DNA of 5,928 nt from an uncultured Lachnospiraceae bacterium (GTDB lineage Bacteria; Bacillota; Clostridia; Lachnospirales; Lachnospiraceae), in NCBI GenBank assembly GCA_910583835.1, contig CAJTYM010000085.1, forward strand, positions 1 to 5,928, read 5' to 3'. This document shows, piece after piece, positions 1 through 3,366 of this stretch. The notes beneath the pieces were generated by a model. That model was not told the origin of the DNA. It searched no databases and saw nothing but the letters and a program-made list of their open reading frames with translations. Numbering within the stretch: position 1 is the first letter of the stretch; the number at the start of each line of letters is the position of its first letter. The position numbers and the translations under genes were made by a program.

Positions 1-7
1 CTCCCAT
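1..7 (-). CDS. 5' end of a leftward gene running off the window
   Basis: Only the start codon ATG (7 to 5) and four further bases lie in the window. The start is supported by a near-perfect ribosome binding site AAGGAGGT (20 to 13 on the minus strand), five bases before the ATG. That site begins at the stop codon of the gene 21-209, so the two are surely in one operon and probably translationally coupled. Nothing can be said about the product. Confidence 0.6.
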
Positions 8-20
8 GGCTGACCTCCTT

Positions 21-209
21 TCATACACCCCTTGCCCGCAGCTTCTCAAACTCCTCCGTGTCAAAGACAATGGGGCTGTTCCTCCCCCTGGGGTCCATCT
101 TCCAGGCAACCGGCGCTCCTACTGTATTGAAGATGCGCATCAGGTATGCCTCCCCGAACCCCATTTTCCTCAGTTCTGTCTTCCTCATTATTTTCCCTGG
201 GTACTCCAC
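21..209 (-). CDS. Small excisionase-like / DNA-binding phage protein, 62 aa, GTG start
   Basis: This 62-residue basic protein has a core reading KMGFGEAYLMRIF followed by AWKMDPRGRNSPIVFDTEEF. A 'select the next position on a fixed MNP...NSPI.FDT..F' pattern of this kind is, from memory, typical of small excisionase-like or helix-turn-helix proteins in Clostridia prophages and conjugative elements; no search was run. I chose the GTG at 209 because GGAGGAGG stands about six bases upstream of it. The next ATG, at 188, has only a weak AGGG, and the ATG at 269 would overlap the preceding gene by 46 bases. It follows the gene 224-385 by 14 bases and its stop overlaps the ribosome site of the next leftward gene, so it is mid-operon. 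Role is inferred: DNA binding in excision or early control. Recognition of the exact function is uncertain. Confidence 0.72.
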   Translation of the reverse strand: MEYPGKIMRKTELRKMGFGEAYLMRIFNTVGAPVAWKMDPRGRNSPIVFDTEEFEKLRARGV

Positions 210-223
210 GGTCCCCCTCCTCC

Positions 224-385
224 CTATTTGGCTGCTTCCCCTTCTTCCCCGGGCTGCCCCCTCAGGCACTCCGCCATGAATGCCATGCCATCCCCATACC
301 CTAAGAAGTAGTCTTTCTTATTTTCCGGCATCTGGGGTATGAGTTTTGCGAATGTCCCGAAAATCTTCATTTCTTTTTCTGTCAT
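224..385 (-). CDS. Small acidic helical phage protein, 53 aa, unknown function
   Basis: A 53-residue protein beginning MTEKEMKIFGTF, with a central KKDYFLGYGDGMAFMAE segment and a Glu/Gly-rich tail ending in Lys. It has an excellent ribosome site, AGAAAGGAGATTCCAG directly before the ATG. The layout (charged helix, 'DYF.GY..GMAF', short polar tail) matches small proteins frequently encoded beside repressors in Clostridia prophages, and is loosely like the 55-residue protein at 2301-2468 (DYFYLKGWIHCLL). That comparison is by eye and is inference. It is the first gene of the leftward group that continues into 21-209 and off the edge. No catalytic or metal-binding residues are seen. The gene is real on grounds of ribosome site, codon character and tight packing; its function is unknown. 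Confidence 0.72.
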   Translation of the reverse strand: MTEKEMKIFGTFAKLIPQMPENKKDYFLGYGDGMAFMAECLRGQPGEEGEAAK

Positions 386-483
386 CTGGAATCTCCTTTC
401 TGCAACTGCTTTTTTGGTATTGCATTTTTCTTTATAGTGTTAAAATATTTTTATACCTTACAAAAGAAAGGAACATCTGACGC
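386..483. promoter_or_regulatory. Divergent intergenic region with a rightward extended -10 promoter
   Basis: AT-rich gap between the leftward gene 224-385 and the rightward gene 484-804. On the plus strand an extended -10, TGT-TAAAAT (438-446), is preceded by TTGCAT (420-425) with a short 15-base spacer; it would start a transcript about 30 bases before the ATG at 484. On the minus strand TTGTAA (463-458) with CACTAT further left is only a weak candidate. The divergent arrangement makes promoters here likely, but the exact leftward one is not clear. Confidence 0.4.
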
Positions 484-804
484 ATGACTCATAAGGAATT
501 GTCTAATTTTACCCACGCGGAACTTTCTGCCTGCCGCAATTTTGAATTAACCATGAAATCTCTCAAAGAGATTTCCAAGCAATTGCGCCCTGAACAGCAG
601 ACGCTTCCGGCAGACATTTCATCGGAAGCAGAGTCTACCATCAAAAAATTCCATATCCCTGTCAACATTCCAATCAAAGACATTGCAGGGTTCCTATACC
701 TTGCCAACCAGTCAATTACGTTTCTCAAGCACATCACCGGAAAAGAGGACCTTTTATCTGCCCTTACCGAAATCGGCAAACGAATCATTTCCTGTTTCTC
801 ATAA
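484..804 (+). CDS. Hypothetical protein, 106 aa, helical
   Basis: A rightward gene opposite to its neighbours. The 106-residue product starts MTHKELSNFTHAELSACRNF and is rich in Lys, Glu, Ser and Leu, with probable amphipathic helices at about 18-40 (NFELTMKSLKEISKQL) and 60-100. A moderately hydrophobic stretch, IKDIAGFLYLANQSITFLKHI, near residue 65-85 could be a buried helix or a weak membrane segment. Only two Cys occur (residues 17 and 104). AAAGGAA lies about 12 bases before the ATG, a little far, and an extended -10 promoter lies upstream. The opposite frame (489-863) is also open but reads like an antisense shadow. The 3' end overlaps the convergent gene 785-979 by 20 bases. I do not recognise the family; a rightward singleton in a leftward operon resembles an accessory gene expressed during lysogeny. 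Confidence 0.6.
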   Translation: MTHKELSNFTHAELSACRNFELTMKSLKEISKQLRPEQQTLPADISSEAESTIKKFHIPVNIPIKDIAGFLYLANQSITFLKHITGKEDLLSALTEIGKRIISCFS

Positions 805-979
805 AGACTTCTGCCAGCAGCAGTAAAGCTACTGCAGCCCAAAGCCGCCCAATGGCCCTCCATATGTCATCGAAATGGAAGTTTTCATAGTCTGCTGCAT
901 TTGTCTCCACTGAATACCGCTTCCTGCCAAAAGCATTCATCTTCTGCGCCAAAGGCGCGCTATGCTCCCTGCCCTTCAC
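785..979 (-). CDS. Small membrane protein, 64 aa, GTG start, coupled to the upstream regulator
   Basis: The 64-residue product is soluble and basic at its N-terminus (MKGREHSAPLAQKMNAFGRKRYSVE), carries an acidic middle (NAADYENFHFDD) and ends in one hydrophobic helix, LWAAVALLLLAEVFM (about 47-61), followed by RNRK. The positive end after the helix suggests a C-terminal tail anchor with its N-terminal part in the cytoplasm. The GTG at 979 is chosen because AAAGGAGGT stands six bases ahead of it, inside the end of the upstream gene 960-1196; the two overlap by 20 bases, which indicates translational coupling. Its 3' end overlaps the convergent gene 484-804. Small membrane proteins next to Cro-like regulators can serve in holin, exclusion or envelope roles, but nothing here decides among them. 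Confidence 0.6.
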   Translation of the reverse strand: MKGREHSAPLAQKMNAFGRKRYSVETNAADYENFHFDDIWRAIGRLWAAVALLLLAEVFMRNRK

Positions 980-1196
980 CCCTTACCTCCTTTCTTTTCC
1001 TTGCGAACTCCATTGGGTCTATGCCCAAATATCCGCATATTGCTATCAATTCCCCTGAACGCAGTTCCCTGTCCCTCCCATGGGCAAACAGGCTGGCATA
1101 TATTGCCTGATATGGGAGTTTCGTCCTCCTTGACAGTTCAGAGAGGTTTATCCCCCTTTCCCGGATAATTCCCGACAGCCATTTTTCAAACGTCAT
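960..1196 (-). CDS. XRE/Cro-type helix-turn-helix protein, 78 aa
   Basis: A 78-residue protein made almost wholly of one XRE domain. Helix 1 is FEKWLSGIIRERG, the HTH pair runs LSELSRRTKLPYQAIYASLF (about 19-38), and the closing part is LRSGELIAICGYLGIDPMEF (about 46-65). The tail RKRKEVRGEGQ is basic. The form with an insert AHGRDREL between recognition helix and helix 4 fits small early-operon Cro-like regulators of Firmicutes phages. I start it at the ATG 1196, with AAGGGGGG eight bases upstream. The frame stays open for 71 more codons to an ATG at 1409 that overlaps the stop of gene 1409-1600, so a longer form cannot be excluded, but that extension looks Cys- and Tyr-rich and unlike a domain. 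It is a likely repressor of a neighbouring promoter; the target is unknown. Confidence 0.8.
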   Translation of the reverse strand: MTFEKWLSGIIRERGINLSELSRRTKLPYQAIYASLFAHGRDRELRSGELIAICGYLGIDPMEFARKRKEVRGEGQGA

Positions 1197-1229
1197 GTAC
1201 CCTGCCCCCCTTTCCCTCAGGTAATTTTG

Positions 1230-1293
1230 TTGCCATCCTCCTTTATGCTCCCTATAATGTATGTACAGGCTGCAGCAACAGCCGAGTACATAC
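1230..1293 (+). promoter_or_regulatory. Rightward promoter with nested inverted repeat (copy 1 of duplicated module)
   Basis: TTGCCA (1230-1235) and TATAAT (1253-1258) are separated by exactly 17 bases, a strong housekeeping promoter. The start point would be near 1264. Straight after the -10 lies an interrupted palindrome: outer arms GTATGTAC (1259-1266) and GTACATAC (1286-1293), inner arms GGCTG (1268-1272) and CAGCC (1279-1283). It could be an operator overlapping the start point or a hairpin at the 5' end of the transcript. The promoter lies inside the leftward operon and points against it. Confidence 0.65.
1247..1288 (+). repeat. 42-base direct repeat, copy 1
   Basis: Matches 1718-1759 at 41 of 42 bases (A versus T in GCTGC-A/T-GCAAC). 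The repeat holds the -10 box, start point and inner hairpin, but not the downstream ribosome site, where the two copies diverge completely. Confidence 0.9.
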
Positions 1294-1310
1294 GGAAGGA
1301 TGAAATCCAT

Positions 1311-1628
1311 ATGCAGAAAATCCATTCCGGCGAATGCCCGGACGCGGAAAGCTGCCCTATTTACCATGGTGCGCCCCTTTGCATGACTGTAATGCACGGC
1401 TGCGTACATCAGTTTGTTGCCAAGCTCCGGGGCAGTGACGTGCCGCCGGGGCGTTTCCTCTCTCCAAATTTAAATTCTCCGTCTCCGCACAGATTCAGTG
1501 CGTCCGCAATCTTCCCTGCCCACTCCCGCGTGTCCGCCCAGGCTACCTCGTACCAGATATCCGGGTTTGTCGTGCTTCTTTTCCTGATTTCATATTTCAT
1601 AGTTTCCCAGCCTTTCTCACCTGCTTAG
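1311..1628 (+). CDS. Possible Cys/His-rich small protein read antisense to 1409-1600 (doubtful)
   Basis: The frame opens with ATG at 1311, preceded by GGAAGGATGAAATCCAT (AAGGA ten bases upstream), and lies 58 bases after the TATAAT of promoter copy 1; the corresponding distance for copy 2 and the gene 1781-1948 is 57. The first 45 residues look protein-like: MQKIHSGECPDAESCPIYHG then LCMTVMHGCVHQF, with Cys 9, 15, 24, 31 and His 5, 19, 29, 33 that could bind a metal. From about residue 46 on it becomes Ser/Pro-rich and is exactly antisense to the convincing leftward gene 1409-1600, so the C-terminal half is probably a shadow. Either a short real gene has lost its natural end or the whole frame is chance. 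I keep it only because promoter, ribosome site and start sit in the right places. Confidence 0.27.
   Translation: MQKIHSGECPDAESCPIYHGAPLCMTVMHGCVHQFVAKLRGSDVPPGRFLSPNLNSPSPHRFSASAIFPAHSRVSAQATSYQISGFVVLLFLISYFIVSQPFSPA
1409..1600 (-). CDS. Hypothetical protein, 63 aa
   Basis: A 63-residue, Trp-containing soluble protein starting MKYEIRKRSTTNPDIWYEVAW, then ADTREWAGKIADALNL and a Gly/Arg-rich end. The pattern (short strand with basic residues, a 'NPDIWYEVAWAD' strand, then an amphipathic helix ending in ADALNL) is a compact beta-alpha fold like many small phage proteins of unknown function. AAAGG and GGGA precede the ATG but neither is ideal, so the ribosome site is weak. The upstream pseudogene fragment ends 16 bases before the start. 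Its stop TGA shares a base with an ATG (TGATG) that opens the long frame leading into the XRE gene 960-1196. The opposite strand is also open but is Ser/Pro-rich as expected of antisense. The function is unknown. Confidence 0.62.
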   Translation of the reverse strand: MKYEIRKRSTTNPDIWYEVAWADTREWAGKIADALNLCGDGEFKFGERKRPGGTSLPRSLATN

Positions 1629-1684
1629 CTGCTTTGTTGGATTGCGCTGATTACCAGCTATTTCCTCTTTCTGCAAGAGACAAT
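1617..1684 (-). pseudogene. C-terminal relic of a paralogue of gene 2301-2468
   Basis: Read leftward, this stretch encodes YCLLQKEEIAGNQRNPTKQ then LSR and a TGA at 1619-1617. It aligns residue by residue with the end of the intact 55-residue protein at 2301-2468 (HCLLQKKEIAENQRNPTKQPI). Upstream the same frame continues through a Gly/Lys/Glu-rich run into the promoter repeat 1718-1759 and reaches a stop near 1778 without any ATG or GTG and with no ribosome site. So only the last third of the gene survives, joined to foreign sequence. The underlying DNA identity is 49 of 57 bases (1628-1684 against 2309-2365). Confidence 0.6.
1628..1684 (-). repeat. Gene-boundary repeat, copy A (57 bases)
   Basis: Matches copy B (2309-2365) at 49 of 57 bases by hand alignment, with no gaps. 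Most differences fall at third codon positions, so the pair diverged while coding. A shorter core, ACAAAGCAGC, is also in copy C (3200-3220). Each copy lies immediately upstream of a leftward gene start. Confidence 0.8.
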
Positions 1685-1700
1685 ATTGGCCGCTTTTTCC

Positions 1701-1759
1701 TTGCCGTTCCCCCTCACGCTCCCTATAATGTATGTACAGGCTGCTGCAACAGCCGAGTA
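1701..1759 (+). promoter_or_regulatory. Rightward promoter with palindrome (copy 2), driving 1781-1948
   Basis: TTGCCG (1701-1706) and TATAAT (1724-1729) have a 17-base spacer. The start point falls near 1735. Just beyond lies GGCTGCTGCAACAGCC (1739-1754), symmetric at 14 of 16 positions, a good operator or 5' hairpin. The outer GTATGTAC arm is present but its partner seen in copy 1 is lost. The ATG of 1781-1948 is 57 bases from the -10. Confidence 0.75.
1718..1759 (+). repeat. 42-base direct repeat, copy 2
   Basis: Second copy of 1247-1288, one mismatch in 42 bases, 471 bases to the right in the same orientation. The upstream -35 regions are only partly alike (TTGCCA versus TTGCCG), so conservation is tightest from the -10 through the palindrome, which points to a shared regulator. 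Confidence 0.9.
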
Positions 1760-1780
1760 TTAAAGAGAGGAGGTAACATT

Positions 1781-1948
1781 ATGCTGACAAAAGATACTTC
1801 CAACAACCTGATGGATGCTGTCATGGAACGAATTAACAAAATATACCCCGGCAGGACCGGTGATGAAAAACTCGCCCAGCAGATAGCTAAAATTGCCGCT
1901 ACTGTTTCCGTAGTCACTCTTCAGGAGTATGAGAAATTAGGGCAGTAG
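1781..1948 (+). CDS. Small helical protein, 55 aa, unknown function
   Basis: The 55-residue product begins MLTKDTSNNLMDAVMERINK and continues with IYPGRTGDEKLAQQIAKIAA and a TLQEYEKLGQ end. It should be two or three amphipathic helices, with no Cys and no membrane segment. The start at 1781 is fixed by GAGAGGAGGT six bases upstream and by the strong promoter copy 2; an earlier in-frame ATG at 1634 lies upstream of that promoter and cannot be the start. It is transcribed against the leftward operon, and its last 35 bases overlap the end of the convergent gene 1914-2267. The strong promoter with a symmetrical operator suggests tightly controlled, possibly high expression. I do not recognise the family; a small regulator or inhibitor is conceivable, but that is a guess. 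Confidence 0.72.
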   Translation: MLTKDTSNNLMDAVMERINKIYPGRTGDEKLAQQIAKIAATVSVVTLQEYEKLGQ

Positions 1949-2267
1949 CCTTTTCTGCACAAAACGCTAAATCTCCAACCATTTTTTGTGGCTGGTCTTG
2001 TATTCTCTTTTCAAGGTCTGCCAGCCTAGCTTCTACGGCTTCCTTTCTCTTGCAGGAATCTGTTTCAAAGAAGCCCATTGGGAAAATCAGCTTTACCTCA
2101 TATTCCCTACGGATTACATTGAAGCTGCATGAGAGGTGCGGCGCAACGGCTGTGCCTCCCATGCCAGCAAGCCCTTTGATGAACTCATCCGCAAACATTT
2201 CTGCCTGCCGCCTTGGGTCTTTTTCTTTCTCGGCAATCCCACATGATAATTCCATTAGGTCCTTCAT
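1914..2267 (-). CDS. Hypothetical phage protein, 117 aa
   Basis: A 117-residue protein starting MKDLMELSCGIAEKEKDPRR. Residues 15-35 form a charged helix (KDPRRQAEMFADEFIKGLAG), followed by a beta-rich middle, SCSFNVIRREYEVKLIFPMGF, that looks like two strands. After a short KRKEAVEARLADLEKRI helix, predicted as a coiled coil, it ends ATALISHTPEE. There are Cys at about 9, 47, 72 and 103 but no obvious metal site. The ATG is preceded by AAAGGGGGTG at good distance. It follows the 55-residue gene 2301-2468 by 33 bases and is probably in the same leftward transcript from the promoter at 2503-2531. Its last 35 bases overlap the convergent gene 1781-1948. Phage origin is inferred from context; I do not recognise the family. 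Confidence 0.65.
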   Translation of the reverse strand: MKDLMELSCGIAEKEKDPRRQAEMFADEFIKGLAGMGGTAVAPHLSCSFNVIRREYEVKLIFPMGFFETDSCKRKEAVEARLADLEKRIQDQPQKMVGDLAFCAEKATALISHTPEE

Positions 2268-2300
2268 GTCATTTCACCCCCTTTCCCTGGCAGAGTTTGT

Positions 2301-2468
2301 TTATATGGGCTGCTTTGTCGGGTTGCGCTGGTTCTCGGCTATTTCCTTTTTCTGCAAAAGACAATGAATCCAGCCTTTTAAATAAAAATAATCTTCTGGG
2401 TGCTGGGCGTGAATTTCGTTCAATTTCAGTGCTGTATCTTTTATATCCTCTGCTTTTTGTGTAGTCAC
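2301..2468 (-). CDS. Small early protein, first gene of the leftward operon, 55 aa, GTG start
   Basis: A 55-residue protein: MTTQKAEDIKDTALKLNEIH, then PEDYFYLKGWIHCLLQKKE and a polar tail ending TKQPI. It should be two helices with a Trp/Cys-bearing hydrophobic face. The GTG start at 2468 is decided by AAAGGAGG seven bases upstream; there is no ATG alternative nearby. It is the first gene behind a consensus promoter (TTGACA, 17 bases, TATATT), divergent from the repressor 2591-2935. That is the place of cro or an early antirepressor in lambdoid switches, but the protein has no recognisable HTH. Its 3' end is repeated as a relic at 1628-1684 and as a 21-base tail at 3200-3220. It is loosely like the product of 224-385 (DYF followed by a hydrophobic helix). 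Function unknown. Confidence 0.75.
   Translation of the reverse strand: MTTQKAEDIKDTALKLNEIHAQHPEDYFYLKGWIHCLLQKKEIAENQRNPTKQPI
2309..2365 (-). repeat. Gene-boundary repeat, copy B (57 bases, in intact gene)
   Basis: The coding source copy, lying in the last third of gene 2301-2468. It matches copy A (1628-1684) at 49 of 57 bases. Its left extension, 2298-2318, is identical over 21 bases to copy C at 3200-3220. Confidence 0.8.
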
Positions 2469-2502
2469 CTGTATTCCTCCTTTCTACGCTTTCGTTGAAA
2501 TC

Positions 2503-2531
2503 AATATAACATTCTTTGAATGCATTGTCAA
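2503..2531 (-). promoter_or_regulatory. Leftward early promoter of switch 1
   Basis: On the minus strand TTGACA (2531-2526), a 17-base spacer and TATATT (2508-2503) make a near-consensus promoter for gene 2301-2468 and those behind it. The spacer contains the palindrome CATTC-TTT-GAATG (2510-2522), placed to let a bound repressor block polymerase. Confidence 0.85.
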
Positions 2532-2541
2532 TATTTTTTTG

Positions 2542-2570
2542 TTTACTTTGAAATCATTTTGTGGTATAGT
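2542..2570 (+). promoter_or_regulatory. Promoter of repressor gene 2591-2935
   Basis: TTTACT (2542-2547), 17 bases, TATAGT (2565-2570); weaker than the opposing leftward promoter, as is usual for a repressor maintenance promoter. The start point near 2577 leaves a very short leader that consists mainly of the ribosome site AAGGAGGTGG. Confidence 0.7.
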
Positions 2571-2590
2571 GCTTTCAAGGAGGTGGAATA

Positions 2591-2935
2591 ATGAACATCC
2601 ATGAACGCTTAAAATACTTAAGAGAAAATCTGAATCTTACAACTCGTGTCTTTGGTGCAACTATTAACATGTCGGGCGGGGCTATCACTAATATGGAGAA
2701 AGGTACACGCAACATTACTGAGCGTACAATCCGTGACATATGCCGTGAGTACAACGTTAATTCTGATTGGCTTATCAACGGCATTGAGCCCATGTTTACA
2801 GATGTAACCAGCGACCTGGAAATCAATGATGAAGTCAGGCAACTCGCGCAGCAATATAGCCTACTGAATGATTCAGACCGCGAATTAGTCAAAAAAATGA
2901 TTGATTCATTAGCTGAAAAATCAAATTCTCCATAA
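2591..2935 (+). CDS. XRE-family phage repressor (CI-like), 114 aa, no protease domain
   Basis: Repressor-type transcription factor acting at the adjacent operators. Residues 5-66 are an XRE domain: ERLKYLRENLNLTTRVFGA, turn, NMSGGAITNMEKGTR as the recognition part, then TIRDICREYNVNSDWLINGI ending in the typical GIEPMF. Residues 76-110 (EVRQLAQQYSLLNDSDRELV and on) form a helical C-terminal segment, presumably for dimerisation. At 114 residues it lacks the S24 peptidase domain of LexA/CI proteins, so classical RecA-driven self-cleavage is not expected; derepression would need an antirepressor or another signal. The ATG has AAGGAGGTGG upstream. It is transcribed divergently from gene 2301-2468 and followed at once by a hairpin terminator. 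Its GIEPMF/ICREY-V pattern is shared with the repressor at 3367-3732 (GIGDMF/ICREFDV), so the two are paralogues of one type. Confidence 0.88.
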   Translation: MNIHERLKYLRENLNLTTRVFGATINMSGGAITNMEKGTRNITERTIRDICREYNVNSDWLINGIEPMFTDVTSDLEINDEVRQLAQQYSLLNDSDRELVKKMIDSLAEKSNSP

Positions 2936-2947
2936 TATTAAAAGTTA

Positions 2948-2974
2948 AGGGAGGTCAGCCTCCCTATTTGTTTT
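2948..2974 (+). terminator. Rho-independent terminator, probably bidirectional
   Basis: Stem AGGGAGG (2948-2954), loop TCAG, stem CCTCCCT (2959-2965), then ATTTGTTTT. It lies 13 bases past the repressor stop. On the other strand the same stem is followed by TAACTTTTAAT, so it may also stop leftward transcripts that pass 2993-3172. Confidence 0.8.
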
Positions 2975-2992
2975 ACATATAGCTTTAGCCTT

Positions 2993-3172
2993 TCAGCTTT
3001 GCCTTTTGATATATCCTTCCGCCTGTTTCCTTGTGTCAAATCTGGCACTTACAGAAACGTTAAAGCCTGGCATATAACACCCAGGCTTGAAGCCTGCTGG
3101 CGTCCCGCCCCTGACATATCCTCCGTATTCCGCATAAAATCCGCGTTCACTTTCCCTGATTCTTCATTCCAT
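2993..3172 (-). pseudogene. Small phage gene with an in-frame stop at codon 3
   Basis: Read from the ATG at 3172 the frame is M-E-stop, then an open frame of 56 codons to a TGA at 2995-2993: RIRESERGFYAEYGGYVRGG, TPAGFKPGCYMPGFNVSVSA and RFDTRKQAEGYIKRQS. The body looks like a genuine small beta-rich protein with a Tyr/Gly repeat feel and a basic helical end. AAAGGAG lies seven bases before the ATG, ideal for initiation, and a perfect promoter (3248-3276) drives it. A single change, TGG (Trp) to TGA at 3166-3164, explains everything, and no other ATG or GTG restores the frame before residue 34. A different frame, 3049-3231, opens with ATG but lacks a ribosome site and reads poorly. This is the leftward partner of switch 2. 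Alternatives are a sequencing error or stop readthrough. Confidence 0.68.
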
Positions 3173-3199
3173 GATTTTTCTCCTTTCTCTGTCGGTGCA

Positions 3200-3220
3200 T
3201 GTTTATATGGGCTGCTTTGT
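3200..3220 (-). repeat. Gene-boundary repeat, copy C (21 bases)
   Basis: Identical over 21 bases to 2298-2318, the end of gene 2301-2468. In the minus strand it still reads STKQPI and a TAA in frame, without any gene body, so it is a leftover tail inserted between promoter 3248-3276 and the pseudogene 2993-3172. Confidence 0.75.
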
Positions 3221-3247
3221 TGATTTGACATATGTGATTATGTTGCT

Positions 3248-3276
3248 ATTATATTCTAGTATGTTGCATTTGTCAA
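3248..3276 (-). promoter_or_regulatory. Leftward early promoter of switch 2, perfect consensus
   Basis: Minus-strand TTGACA (3276-3271), 17-base spacer, TATAAT (3253-3248): both boxes match the consensus exactly. It drives the short leader with the copy C tail and the stop-interrupted gene 2993-3172. With no intact gene behind it, this very strong promoter now makes a transcript of unclear purpose, presumably ended at 2948-2974. Confidence 0.88.
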
Positions 3277-3307
3277 TGTCTTTTTGTGACTTTGTTGCAT
3301 TTTCCTA

Positions 3308-3336
3308 TTGACTTTGCTTCTTTCTATCTGTATAAT
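3308..3336 (+). promoter_or_regulatory. Promoter of repressor gene 3367-3732
   Basis: TTGACT (3308-3313), 17 bases, TATAAT (3331-3336). The transcript should begin near 3343, which rules out the in-frame ATG at 3286 and leaves the TTG at 3367 as start. Confidence 0.85.
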
Positions 3337-3366
3337 GGGCAACAAGGTGAGAAAGGTGGTGAATTA

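Larger units (their letters stand above)
2495..2578. promoter_or_regulatory. Operator cluster of switch 1: TTGAA half-sites
   Basis: TTGAA occurs at 2495, 2516 and 2548 (starts), 21 and 32 bases apart, close to two and three helical turns, so all lie on one face of the DNA. The outer two are longer: TTGAAATCA at 2495-2503 and 2548-2556. An inverted TTCAA is at 2574-2578. The first sits at the leftward start point, the second in the leftward spacer, the third in the rightward spacer: a layout like the three operators of a lambda-type right operator. Binding by the product of 2591-2935 is inferred. Confidence 0.5.
3240..3343. promoter_or_regulatory. Operator cluster of switch 2: GTTGC half-sites
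   Basis: GTTGC occurs at 3242, 3263 and 3294 (starts), 21 and 31 bases apart; the first two are ATGTTGC, the last two GTTGCATT. An inverted GCAAC is at 3339-3343 on the repressor start point. The first lies at the leftward start point and the second in the leftward spacer, as with the TTGAA sites of switch 1. The third is just upstream of the rightward -35. The sequence differs from switch 1, suggesting different specificity. Confidence 0.5.

Noticed and set aside
820..835. Hairpin GCAGTA-AAGC-TACTGC after gene 484-804 as a terminator
   Set aside because: No T run on either strand and it lies within the coding part of the leftward gene 785-979.
489..863. Long leftward frame (124 codons) across gene 484-804
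   Set aside because: No ribosome site at its start, odd Cys/Trp/Ser composition, and it overlaps both a convincing rightward gene and the leftward membrane protein gene; an antisense shadow.
3082..3096. CAGGCTT-G-AAGCCTG palindrome
   Set aside because: Lies in the middle of the former coding frame 2993-3172 with no promoter or T run nearby; likely chance, though not excluded as a binding site.
3049..3231. Leftward 60-codon frame beginning with ATG at 3231
   Set aside because: No ribosome site, low-complexity polar sequence, and a different frame of the same strand reads as a coherent small protein with good start signals.
3286..3366. N-terminal extension of repressor 3367-3732 from ATG 3286
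   Set aside because: It includes the -35 and -10 boxes of the repressor's own promoter; the transcript starts later, and TTG 3367 has the ribosome site.
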